Shown piece after piece: positions 15,561 to 23,762 of a stretch of 33,116 nucleotides of DNA. The translations under genes and the position numbers were made by a program. The DNA comes from Nevskia sp. (GTDB lineage Bacteria; Pseudomonadota; Gammaproteobacteria; Nevskiales; Nevskiaceae). How positions within the stretch are numbered: position 1 is the first letter of the stretch; every line of letters starts with the position of its first letter. Below the pieces are notes generated by a model that saw nothing but the letters and a program-made list of their open reading frames with translations, was not told where the DNA came from and made no database searches. The stretch covers positions 1 through 33,116 of the forward strand of contig JADHNH010000035.1 in assembly GCA_016779605.1 (NCBI GenBank), given 5' to 3'.

Positions 15561-16670
15561 ATGCCATTCCGTTCGCCACGCCTGGCCGACCTGGGCGGCG
15601 CCCTGCGCCGGCATTGGCGCGCGATTTCGCTGATCGCCGCCGCGGTTGCCGTTCCGGGGCTGCTGTTTGCATTCGCGGCCGGTTGGCTCGACCCGGGGCG
15701 CTTGACCCCGGCGAAGATCGCCGATGCGCTGGAGGCGCACGACGGGCTGCATCCCGGGTTCCGCCGTGCGCACGCCAAGGGCATCTGCTTCGTCGGCCGC
15801 TTCGACTCCAACGGGCAGGGCGCGCGCCTGTCCCGGGCGGCGGTGTTCGGGCCGCGGCCGTCGTCCGTGATCGGCCGTTTTTCCACCGGCGGCGGTCAGC
15901 CGTATGCGGCGGACGGGCGCCTGGTGTTCCACGGCATGGCGCTGAGCCTGTCGGCGCCGGGCGGCGAGCAATGGCGCACGACGATGGACGACACGCCGAT
16001 CTTCAACGTGGCCACGCCGCAGGCGTTCCTGGAATTCCAGATCGCGACGCGGCCGGACCGGTCGGGCAAGCCGGATCCGGCGAAAGTGTCGGCCTTTCTC
16101 GCGGCGCATCCGGAGACGCGCGCCTTCATCGACTGGCTGCGCGACCATCCGCTGCCGTCGAGCTTTGCCAACGGCACCTACTACAGCATCGATGCGTTCC
16201 GCTTCACCGACGCCGCCGGCAAGTCCCGCTTCGTGCGCTGGGCGTTCGTGCCGGAAGCACCTTTCGAGTCCCTCGACAAGAGCAGGCTGGCTTCGCTGGA
16301 CAAGAATTTCCTGTTCGACGACCTGGTCGCCCGCGCCGCCCGGGGACCGCTGCGCTGGCACCTGGTGATCACGCTGGCGTCGGCCGGCGATCCGGTCGAC
16401 AACGCCACGGTGCAGTGGCCCGAGGATCGCGAGAAAGTGGACGCAGGCACGCTCGCGGTCGATCGCGTCGTCGCCGAAGACGAAGGGCCGTGCCGCGACC
16501 TCAACTTCGATCCGCTGATCCTGCCGGCCGGCATCGGCCCCTCCGACGATCCGCTGCTCGCCGCACGCTCCGCCGTCTATTCCGCTTCGTTCACGCGGCG
16601 CGCCGGCGAACCGGCGCAGCCCAGCGCCGTGGCCTTGGAACGGGGCGGCGCGGTGCGGAGCGTGCCATGA
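15561..16670 (+). CDS. Catalase-like haem peroxidase (SrpA type), membrane-anchored
   Basis: 369 aa from ATG 15561, with GTGGAG 8 nt upstream. A single membrane segment lies at about residues 20-42 (ISLIAAAVAVPGLLFAFAAGWL). The catalase core follows: RRAHAKGICFVGRF carries the distal His, then RFSTGGGQPYAADGR and LVFHGMALSL, NVATPQAFLEFQ, FANGTYYSIDAFRF, and a proximal-Tyr segment AARSAVYSASFTRR near the C-terminus. At about 370 residues it matches the small catalase-related peroxidases, not full monofunctional catalases. It probably decomposes peroxides at the periplasmic face. Its TGA overlaps the ATG of the cytochrome b561 gene. Confidence 0.88.
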   Translation: MPFRSPRLADLGGALRRHWRAISLIAAAVAVPGLLFAFAAGWLDPGRLTPAKIADALEAHDGLHPGFRRAHAKGICFVGRFDSNGQGARLSRAAVFGPRPSSVIGRFSTGGGQPYAADGRLVFHGMALSLSAPGGEQWRTTMDDTPIFNVATPQAFLEFQIATRPDRSGKPDPAKVSAFLAAHPETRAFIDWLRDHPLPSSFANGTYYSIDAFRFTDAAGKSRFVRWAFVPEAPFESLDKSRLASLDKNFLFDDLVARAARGPLRWHLVITLASAGDPVDNATVQWPEDREKVDAGTLAVDRVVAEDEGPCRDLNFDPLILPAGIGPSDDPLLAARSAVYSASFTRRAGEPAQPSAVALERGGAVRSVP

Positions 16671-17197
16671 GCGGCGTGCGCGAGCGCTTCGTCCTGCCGG
16701 CGCGCCTGCTGCACTGGACCATGGCCGCGATGATCCTGGGCATGCTGTTCGTCGGCGTGACCATGGTGTCCACGGTGGGTGCCGCGCACGGCGCGCTGCT
16801 GGCCTGGCACAAGCCCCTGGGCATTGCAGTGCTGCTGCTTGCGCTGGCACGCATCGCGGTGCGGGCGATATACCGGCCGCCGCCGCTGCCCGCCGATCTG
16901 CCGGCCTGGCAGCGCCGCGCCGCGTCGCTGTCGCACCTGCTGCTTTACCTGCTGATGGTCGCGATGCCCCTGATCGGCTGGGCCATGCTCTCCGCCGGCG
17001 GCTACCCGGTGCAGATTTTCGGGCGGCTGCGGCTGCCGCCCATCGCGCCGCACGACCTGCGCTGGTACAGCCGGCTGCACGCGGCCCACGCTGTTTTGGC
17101 TGGCCTGTTCTTCGCCACCGTGCTGCTGCACCTCGCCGCCGCGCTGTTCCACCGCCTGATCCGCCGGGACCGCGTGTTTCACAGCATGGCCCCTTGA
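16667..17197 (+). CDS. Cytochrome b561 family protein
   Basis: 176 aa, with its ATG sharing four bases with the catalase stop (ATGA). Four hydrophobic helices carry the expected haem-ligand histidines: LLHWTMAAMI, WHKPLGIAVLLL, LSHLLLYLLMVAMPLIGW and HAAHAVLAGLFFATVLLHL. This is the bacterial YodB/YceJ-like dihaem cytochrome b561, which moves electrons from the quinone pool across the inner membrane. Pairing with a catalase-like peroxidase in one operon suggests it feeds electrons to that enzyme, or that both protect against peroxide (inference). Confidence 0.92.
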   Translation: MSGVRERFVLPARLLHWTMAAMILGMLFVGVTMVSTVGAAHGALLAWHKPLGIAVLLLALARIAVRAIYRPPPLPADLPAWQRRAASLSHLLLYLLMVAMPLIGWAMLSAGGYPVQIFGRLRLPPIAPHDLRWYSRLHAAHAVLAGLFFATVLLHLAAALFHRLIRRDRVFHSMAP

Positions 17198-17343
17198 GCG
17201 GACCCGCTTCCGGCGGTTAAGGTTCGATATCGGGATTGCCGCCCGGCCGCCTGGCCGGGAGCCGCAGCCCGCGCGGCCCAGCGCCGCCCGAACCACTTTT
17301 ATCCAGACGAACCATTTCGTCGGTGCCGACGAGGAGAACGCAC

Positions 17344-18105
17344 ATGAGTCAGCTGCTGGCAGGCAAGACGGTATTGATCACGGGAGCCGCATCGGGCATC
17401 GGCAAGGCGATGGCAGAGGCGGCCGCCAACGCCGGCGGGCGGCTGGTGCTGGGCGACGTGTCGGTGGAGGCGCTCAATGCCGTCACCGCCGCGCTGACGG
17501 CGCGCGGTGTGAAGGCAGTGTGCGCGCGCTGCGACGTGCGCTCCACCGGCAGCGTGAATGACCTGGTGGCGCTGTCCGCGGCCAGCTTCGGCCACCCGGA
17601 CGTGGTGTTCGCCAACGCCGGCATCGAAGGTCCCACCGGCGCGCTGTGGAAGAACACCGAGGAAGACGCCCAGGCCGTGCTCGACGTCAACGTGATGGGC
17701 GTGTGGCGCACGTTCAAGGCGGTGCTGCCCGGCATGCTGGAGCGCAAGTCCGGCGTCATCGTCGCCACCGCCTCGGTGGCGGGCCTGGTCGGCGCGCCGA
17801 GCCTGGCGATCTACGACGCCAGCAAGCACGCCGTGGTGGGCCTGGTGAAGTCGGTGGCCGGCGGCGTGGCCAAGTCCGGCGTGCGCGTCAACGCGGTGTG
17901 CCCGGGCGTGATCGACACGCCGATGGCCGGCCGCCTGGTCGGCAGCAAGCCGCAGATGAAGGACGCGCTCGTCGCATTCACGCCGATGGGCCGCCTGGGC
18001 CAGCCGTCCGAAATCGCCAACGCGGCGGTATGGCTGGGCTCGGACCAGGCCAGCTACGTGACCGGCCACACCATGGTGGTGGACGGCGGCTTCGTTTCGC
18101 AGTAG
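17344..18105 (+). CDS. Short-chain dehydrogenase/reductase
   Basis: 253 aa from ATG 17344, with GAGGAG about 8 nt upstream. TGAASGIG at residues 13-20, an acidic residue after the second beta strand (LGDVS) suggesting NAD(H), ANAG at 90-93, Ser144 (TASVAG), Tyr157 and Lys161 (YDASK) and the end YVTGHTMVVDGGF make a complete classical SDR, close in style to the general 3-oxoacyl or secondary-alcohol dehydrogenases. The substrate is unknown. The 146-bp upstream gap probably holds its promoter. The gene converges on the histidine phosphatase gene with a 63-bp gap. Confidence 0.92.
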   Translation: MSQLLAGKTVLITGAASGIGKAMAEAAANAGGRLVLGDVSVEALNAVTAALTARGVKAVCARCDVRSTGSVNDLVALSAASFGHPDVVFANAGIEGPTGALWKNTEEDAQAVLDVNVMGVWRTFKAVLPGMLERKSGVIVATASVAGLVGAPSLAIYDASKHAVVGLVKSVAGGVAKSGVRVNAVCPGVIDTPMAGRLVGSKPQMKDALVAFTPMGRLGQPSEIANAAVWLGSDQASYVTGHTMVVDGGFVSQ

Positions 18106-18168
18106 CGGTTGCCCGGCGGGCGCACCAGCGGCCGGCCGTTCGCCCGGCTTGCGCGGTGCGCCCGGCCT

Positions 18169-18873
18169 TCAACGATAAGTGATGAGGTTCTCGTCCCCGG
18201 CCAGCTCCAGGTGCGAGATGTCGTTGAAGCGCAGCAGCGCATCGCTGCGCTTGCCCAGCCAGAACATGTGCACCGAGGCGTTGTAGACGCGCCAGTTGAG
18301 CTTGATCGCCATGTCGTCGGTGACGTTCAGCGCCTTGCGCATGGCCACGCCGATCACGCCGCCGGAAGTGAACAGCACGCTGCGCTCGGCGCCGCTGTCG
18401 GCGATGCGGCGGATGCCCGCCTCGGTGCGGGTGCGGAACTGCTCCCAGGTCTCGTCCAGCGGCAGCTCGCCGGGCACGCCTTCCAGCCACAAGGTCGTGA
18501 TCCGCTCCATCACGCGCTGGAAGCGGCGGCGATCGCTGAGCAGCTCGGTGCGGTCGATCGCGAACTCCGGATTCTCGCGCGCGATGATCGGCAGGTAGGA
18601 GCGGATCAGGTTCTTGTGGTCGTACTCGTCGTAGGCCGGGTCCACCGTCGCCGGCGGCGGCGTGCCGTCCAGGCCCATGCCTTCCAGCGTGCGCTGCGCG
18701 GTGAGCTTCTGGCGCTCCAGCGTGCCCGTGTACACGGCGTCGAACTGCTGCCCGACGCGCTTCCAGTGCTCGCCCAGCACCACGCCCTGGCGCTCGCCGA
18801 GCGGCGACAGGACATCGTAGTTGCGGCCACCGAACGATGCCTGGCCATGGCGTACAACGATCAGGGTACTCAC
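18169..18873 (-). CDS. Histidine phosphatase family protein
   Basis: 234 aa. The start is GTG 18873, since the catalytic RHG (residues 8-10 of STLIVVRHGQASFGG) must lie near the N-terminus. YTGTLERQKLTAQRTLE supplies the second phosphate-binding arginine region, ELPLDETWEQFRTRTEAGIRRI the middle, and SVLFTSGGVIGVAMR the position where the second histidine usually sits. There the expected GH is replaced by SGG, so activity may be altered. It could be a small phosphoglycerate mutase-like phosphatase. It lies 38 bp downstream of the alpha-2-macroglobulin-like gene, possibly co-transcribed. Confidence 0.85.
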   Translation of the reverse strand: MSTLIVVRHGQASFGGRNYDVLSPLGERQGVVLGEHWKRVGQQFDAVYTGTLERQKLTAQRTLEGMGLDGTPPPATVDPAYDEYDHKNLIRSYLPIIARENPEFAIDRTELLSDRRRFQRVMERITTLWLEGVPGELPLDETWEQFRTRTEAGIRRIADSGAERSVLFTSGGVIGVAMRKALNVTDDMAIKLNWRVYNASVHMFWLGKRSDALLRFNDISHLELAGDENLITYR

Positions 18874-18911
18874 CTTGTGAACGATTCCTTGGAGATGGTC
18901 GAACGAAGAAT

Positions 18912-19613
18912 TCAGTGAACGGTCACCGCTCCGCGCAGCGCGGTGCCGAGCGTGCTGCCGTGCGCATCGGCCAGTTCCGGCGACAGCGCCAGCGTGTAGG
19001 TGCCGCGCGGCGCGGCGAACAGCATCATGCGCGGGTTGTCGGCGCTCACCTGCCACTGGCCGCCGACGCTGCGGCCCTTGCGGTCCAGCACGCGGATGTG
19101 GCGGGCCGCGGCCTGCGCGCTCACCGGCGCGGAGAACAGCAGGGCGATGCCGGGCTCGAAGCCGGCCTCGTCGGCCTGCAGCAGGGCCAGGTGGGCGGCG
19201 CCGCCGCCGGCGGCGGCCCACCAGGGTCCCGCGCTTGTGGCGGGTTCGGCCGGCTGCTCGTCCGGCGTGTCATCGCCCGCCGTGCTTACCGGCTGGTCCG
19301 CCGCGCTGGCTTTGGGGGCCGGCGGCGCGTCGGCCGCGGCCGCCTTGGGCTGGGGTGCGGGGGGCTGCGTTTTAGCGGGGGGCGGGGCGGGCGGCGGCGT
19401 TGCCGAAATGCCCGGCTGCGGCGCGGCGGCCGCATGAGGCTCGGCGGGCGCTGCCGGTAGCGCCATGGGACCGGTGGTGTCGATGGCGGGCGCGGGGGGC
19501 GGTACGGCGGCCTGATCGACCGGTGCGGCAGCGCGCGGGTAGAGCAGGTTCAGGCCGCAATACACCGCGATCGCACTGACGGCGACGATCAGGACGACCC
19601 GCATCAACGCCAT
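18912..19613 (-). CDS. Membrane-anchored protein resembling the N-terminus of bacterial alpha-2-macroglobulin
   Basis: 233 aa from ATG 19613, with GGGAG 7 nt upstream. One N-terminal membrane segment (MRVVLIVAVSAIAVYCGLNLLYP) is followed by about 110 residues of Ala/Pro-rich linker. A compact C-terminal beta domain then reads FEPGIALLFSAPVSAQAAARHIRVLD, GGQWQVSADNPRMMLFAAPRGTYTLALSPELADAHGSTLG, and stops at AVTVH. This matches the first Ig-like domain of bacterial alpha-2-macroglobulins (YfhM type, about 1500-1900 aa), but everything after it, including any bait or thioester region, is absent. It is either a truncated relic or an independent small envelope protein. Confidence 0.7.
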   Translation of the reverse strand: MALMRVVLIVAVSAIAVYCGLNLLYPRAAAPVDQAAVPPPAPAIDTTGPMALPAAPAEPHAAAAPQPGISATPPPAPPPAKTQPPAPQPKAAAADAPPAPKASAADQPVSTAGDDTPDEQPAEPATSAGPWWAAAGGGAAHLALLQADEAGFEPGIALLFSAPVSAQAAARHIRVLDRKGRSVGGQWQVSADNPRMMLFAAPRGTYTLALSPELADAHGSTLGTALRGAVTVH

Positions 19614-19905
19614 CGCCAAGCTCCCGGAGCCGAAGTCCTTGTGCAAGCCGCCGCTTGTGAGTGCCCGTCCGGGCGCGCCGGAAACCCTGCTGCGGGGTCC
19701 GGGTGCCGCCCGGCGCGGCGCACGTGCCGGGCGCCCTGCGGCCATGTTGTGAATTTTAACCAAAGCGGCACCTGCCGTCAGTCATGCAGGGGCCGTTTTC
19801 GGGGGCCGGCCGGCGGTTATTGGGGCGTCCCTGTCGCGGATCGGGCGAGACTGCGATAATAGGTGTGCTCCCATACCGGACCGCAGGGCCCCCAAGGGAG
19901 CGGTT

Positions 19906-19986
19906 ATGACCAAGTACGACCCGATTTTTCGCCGGTTGATCCATACCGCGCAGGCCGCCGGCCGGCACGCCGCGCCGCCTGCGTGA
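19906..19986 (+). CDS. Short ORF with a strong ribosome binding site, upstream of ribA
   Basis: A 26-codon ORF (starts [10 protein letters not shown], ends RHAAPPA) begins at ATG 19906 behind AAGGGAG with 5-nt spacing, a better site than that of ribA itself. A weak promoter (CTGTCG, 18 bp, GATAAT at 19855-19860) lies upstream, so the ORF would be first in the ribA transcript. It may be a leader peptide or the remnant of a longer gene. I recognise no family. The rest of 19614-19905 shows nothing beyond this promoter. Confidence 0.35.
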   Translation: MTKYDPIFRRLIHTAQAAGRHAAPPA

Positions 19987-20015
19987 CGGCGCCTGCGTGG
20001 CGCGCCGTGCGCGCG

Positions 20016-20051
20016 CCGATCAACCCGCCGATCAATCCCCCGATCAATCTT
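20016..20051 (+). repeat. Three tandem 12-bp repeats before ribA
   Basis: CCGATCAA occurs at 20016, 20028 and 20040, exactly 12 bp apart, with similar flanks. If ribA starts further upstream these encode a [11 protein letters not shown] run; if it starts at 20078 they lie in the untranslated leader. The copy number may vary between strains. Confidence 0.7.
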
Positions 20052-20077
20052 TGTTCCTTGAATGGGATTCAGCCAAT

Positions 20078-20704
<627 letters not shown>

Positions 20705-20723
20705 GCCCGGGCGGGGCCTCGCC

Positions 20724-21740
20724 GTGAACCTGCTGTACCCGCTGGCGCGGCCGTTCCTGTTCGCGGCGGATGCCGAACGCATCCACGAGCTGACCATCGC
20801 CGGCCTGGCGCGCTGGCCGCGCTCGGTGGCGCTGCTCGCCGGCTGCCCGGTGCAAGCGCCGGTGCGATTGATGGGGCTGACGTTCCGCAACCGCGTCGGC
20901 CTCGCCGCCGGGCTGGACAAGAATGGCGAGTGCATCGAAGCGTTCGACCGCATGGGCTTCGGCTTCGTCGAGATCGGCACGGTGACGCCGCGGCCGCAGG
21001 CGGGCAATCCGCGGCCGCGCATGTTCCGCCTGCCGCGGCAGCGCGCCATCATCAACCGGCTCGGCTTCAACAACCACGGCGTGGAAGCGCTGGTGGCGCG
21101 CGCCGGCCGCGCGCGGCGCCAGGCGGTGCTCGGCATCAACATCGGCAAGAACGCCGACACGCCGCTGGAGCGCGCCGAAGACGACTACCTGGCCTGCCTG
21201 GCAGCGGTGCACCAGGTGGCGGACTACGTCACCGTCAACATCTCCTCGCCCAACACCGCCGGCCTGCGCGACCTGCAGGGCAGCGGCCGCTTCGAGCTGC
21301 TGCTGCAGCGGCTGGTGGGCGCGCGCGACCAGCTGGCCGACAAGCACGGCGTGCGGCGCCCGCTGCTGGTGAAGATCGCGCCGGACATGGAGCCGGCGCA
21401 ACTCGAGTCGATCGCCCTGGCCGCCCGCGACAGCGGCATCGACGGCCTGATCGCCACCAACACCACGGTGAGCCGCCCGGGCCTGGAGGATGCGCCGCTG
21501 GCCAGCCAGGCGGGCGGCTTGTCCGGCGCGCCGCTGCGGCCGCTGGCCGAAGCGGCGCTGGGCACCCTGCGGGCGAAGCTGGGGCCCGATTTTCCGCTGA
21601 TCGGCGTGGGCGGCATCCTGTCGCGCGCGGACGCCGTGCGGCGCCGGGAGGCGGGGGCGGACCTGGTGCAGATCTACACCGGCCTGATCTATCGCGGGCC
21701 GTCGCTGGTGGGGGAGTGCGCGCGGGCATTGCGCGGCTGA
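20724..21740 (+). CDS. pyrD: Dihydroorotate dehydrogenase (quinone), class 2
   Basis: 338 aa from GTG 20724. The N-terminal helix pair MNLLYPLARPFLFAADAERIHELTIAGL anchors class 2 enzymes to the inner membrane, where they pass electrons to the quinone pool. The FMN-binding core is complete: GLAAGLDKNGECIEAF, GFVEIGTVTPRPQAGNPRPR, INRLGFNN, VNISSPNTAGLR with the catalytic serine, LVKIAPDM, TNTTVSRP, IGVGGILS and QIYTGLIYRGP. It oxidises dihydroorotate to orotate in pyrimidine synthesis. It lies 19 bp after ribA and is probably co-transcribed. Confidence 0.97.
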   Translation: MNLLYPLARPFLFAADAERIHELTIAGLARWPRSVALLAGCPVQAPVRLMGLTFRNRVGLAAGLDKNGECIEAFDRMGFGFVEIGTVTPRPQAGNPRPRMFRLPRQRAIINRLGFNNHGVEALVARAGRARRQAVLGINIGKNADTPLERAEDDYLACLAAVHQVADYVTVNISSPNTAGLRDLQGSGRFELLLQRLVGARDQLADKHGVRRPLLVKIAPDMEPAQLESIALAARDSGIDGLIATNTTVSRPGLEDAPLASQAGGLSGAPLRPLAEAALGTLRAKLGPDFPLIGVGGILSRADAVRRREAGADLVQIYTGLIYRGPSLVGECARALRG

Positions 21741-21858
21741 GCCGGCGCGTTGCATCATGCCCGGGCCGGTCCGCCGCGCCGCAATCGAGCTTCCGCACGC
21801 GCCGGCGAACCACCGCTCAAGCCGGACGGACCCGGCCAGTCCGAGGGATACGAATACC

Positions 21859-23076
21859 ATGCGCAAGCTGTTCCGGGGCGGCGTGTGCGCTGCGGCGCTG
21901 CTGTGGGCCAACCAAGCCGCCGCGGTCCACGTCGACGACTACCGGATCCCGTACGTCACCAGCACGTTCAACTACGAGATCAGCGACGGCGTGCGCCATT
22001 CCGGCAACGGCCTGGGCTTCCAGTTCGGCGCCGGAGTGCCGCTGGGAGAGCAGTCGGCGCTGGAGCTGTCGGTGTACGACCTGGCCCGGCGGCGCGACGC
22101 CGACGGCGGCACCGACCGCCAGCTCGGCGTGTTTCCCAACTTCGTGTACGACTTCGGCCTGTGGGGCTTCGACGAGAGCTACCTGCCGAACTTCAAGCCG
22201 TTCGTGCTGGGCGGGCCCGGCTTCATCAACGAAAGCGTGCTGGGCGGGCACCATTCCGTGCTCGGCGTGGACGGCGGCGCCGGCGTGCTGATTCCGCTGC
22301 ACGTCGGCAAGTGGAACTGGGGCTGGTCGGTGCGTACCGAGGTCGACGCGGTGGCGAGCTTCAGCCACGGCGCGGTGGTGCCCGGCGAATCGGCGCTGGT
22401 GGACTACCACCTGATGCTGGGCCTGCAGATTCCGCTGACGCCGCTGTTCCAGCACCGCCACCCGCCGGCGCAGCAGCCGGACTGCGCGGTGGCCGTGGTC
22501 GACCCGGTCACCGGGCGGCGCGACTGCGTGGTCGACACCGACGGCGACGGCGTTCCCGACAGCCGCGACCAGTGCCCCGGCACGCCGCCGGGCACCAAGG
22601 TGGATGCCGTGGGCTGCCCGGTTGCCGTCGAGCCGCCCAAGGACACCGACGGCGACGGCGTGGTGGACAACAGCGACAAGTGCCCGGACACCCCCAAGGG
22701 CGCCAAGGTGGACGCCAGCGGCTGCGCCATTCCGCAGCTGCTGGGCCTGCCGGTCATCCGCTTCGCCAGCGACAGCGCCAGCCTGCCGCCCGGCGCGGCG
22801 CACGACCTGGACGAGATGGCGATCAGCCTGGAAGGCCAGCCGGCGATCCGCTTGGTGCTCGAAGGCCACGCCGACACCTCCGGCGGCGAGAACCACAACC
22901 GCGACCTGTCGCGCCGCCGCGCCGACGCGGTGCGGCAGTACCTGATCTGGAAGGGCATCGACCCTGCGCGCCTGACCGCCCAGGGCTTCAACGGCCTGCG
23001 GCCGATCGCCTCCAACGACCATCCGGAAGGCCGCGCGCAGAACCGGCGGGTGGAGTTCCGGCTGGTCGGGCAATAA
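21859..23076 (+). CDS. OmpA-family outer membrane protein with thrombospondin type 3 repeats
   Basis: 405 aa from ATG 21859, with GAGG 11-12 nt upstream. The signal peptide ends at NQAAA. An N-terminal eight-strand-like beta barrel spans about residues 25-205, with alternating aromatic strands (FGAGVPLGEQSALELSVYDL; WNWGWSVRTEVDAVASF; YHLMLGLQIPL). Two calcium-binding type 3 repeats follow (DTDGDGVPDSRDQCPGTPPG and DTDGDGVVDNSDKCPDTPKG). The C-terminal OmpA domain (IRFASDSASLPP; VLEGHADTSGGENHNRDLSRRRADAV; GRAQNRRVEF) binds peptidoglycan. It resembles the OprF/OmpA group that links outer membrane to cell wall. Confidence 0.94.
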   Translation: MRKLFRGGVCAAALLWANQAAAVHVDDYRIPYVTSTFNYEISDGVRHSGNGLGFQFGAGVPLGEQSALELSVYDLARRRDADGGTDRQLGVFPNFVYDFGLWGFDESYLPNFKPFVLGGPGFINESVLGGHHSVLGVDGGAGVLIPLHVGKWNWGWSVRTEVDAVASFSHGAVVPGESALVDYHLMLGLQIPLTPLFQHRHPPAQQPDCAVAVVDPVTGRRDCVVDTDGDGVPDSRDQCPGTPPGTKVDAVGCPVAVEPPKDTDGDGVVDNSDKCPDTPKGAKVDASGCAIPQLLGLPVIRFASDSASLPPGAAHDLDEMAISLEGQPAIRLVLEGHADTSGGENHNRDLSRRRADAVRQYLIWKGIDPARLTAQGFNGLRPIASNDHPEGRAQNRRVEFRLVGQ

Positions 23077-23152
23077 GGGGCACGGCGGCGCGGGCGCCTT
23101 TCCGCGGAAGCCTCCCGCAAGTGGGACCCTGCGGCAGCGGGCGTTCGTGCCC

Positions 23153-23665
23153 TCAGTGTCCCGGTACGTGCCGCGTATGATCCGGCCGGAACAGGCGGAT
23201 CAGCGCCGCGGCGATCTCCGACAGCACCAGCACCACGACCACCAGGAACAGGCCGCAGTACATCGCCGGGGCGTTGAGCATGGCCACCGGCGTATAGCCG
23301 GCCCAGGTCTCGCGGATCAGCGCCTTGTCGTCCTGCTCCAGGATCACCCAGAGCTGGCGCAGCCAGCTGGTGTCCAGGGCGGCGCGCTCTTCCTTGAAAT
23401 GCTGGTAGCGCCAGTACATGCGGCGGATGGTGAGGCCTTCGGCGTGGAACACCGGATCTTCACTCAGCGTGTGCTTGAGAATCAGGCGATCCATGGAGCC
23501 GTCGAAATAGCGGTCGGCGATCTCCTGGTAGCCGCGCAGGTTGGCGGTGACCTCGGCCAGGTGCGCGTCCAGGCGTTTCAGGTACTGGTCGGCGAAGGCC
23601 GGCACCTGGATACCCAGCAGCAGGGCGGCGCAGGCGCCGAGGATCGTCAGGAAGCGGAAGAGCAT
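23153..23665 (-). CDS. DUF2937 family membrane protein
   Basis: 170 aa. An N-terminal membrane segment (LFRFLTILGACAALLLGIQVPAFA) is followed by a helical periplasmic region starting DQYLKRLDAHLAEVTANLRGYQEIADRYFDGS, then LSEDPVFHAEG and LIRETWAGYTP. A second membrane helix is near the C-terminus (MYCGLFLVVVVLVLSEIAAALIRLF). This two-helix layout with the LxxHLxE...DRxF pattern is that of DUF2937 proteins, whose function is unknown. It lies about 98 bp downstream of the acyl-CoA synthetase gene on the same strand. The convergent OmpA gene ends 76 bp away. Confidence 0.85.
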   Translation of the reverse strand: MLFRFLTILGACAALLLGIQVPAFADQYLKRLDAHLAEVTANLRGYQEIADRYFDGSMDRLILKHTLSEDPVFHAEGLTIRRMYWRYQHFKEERAALDTSWLRQLWVILEQDDKALIRETWAGYTPVAMLNAPAMYCGLFLVVVVLVLSEIAAALIRLFRPDHTRHVPGH

Positions 23666-23762
23666 GGCGGCAATTCACCTCTGTTCGGTCGGTGGGACGG
23701 GCAGGCAACGCTGCTCGCGCAGGTTCGCCGGCAACACCGGCCGGCGGCTGGCGACGCGCCGA

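Noticed and set aside
20016..20051. CRISPR-like repeats
   Set aside because: Three 12-bp tandem units without spacers and without cas genes are not a CRISPR array.
19764..20077. FMN riboswitch ahead of ribA
   Set aside because: I could not find the conserved RFN element segments; only a short ORF and simple repeats are visible.
23077..23152. Terminator between the OmpA and DUF2937 genes
   Set aside because: A TTCCGCGGAA palindrome and GC-rich dyads occur, but no stable stem with a T-tract is seen.
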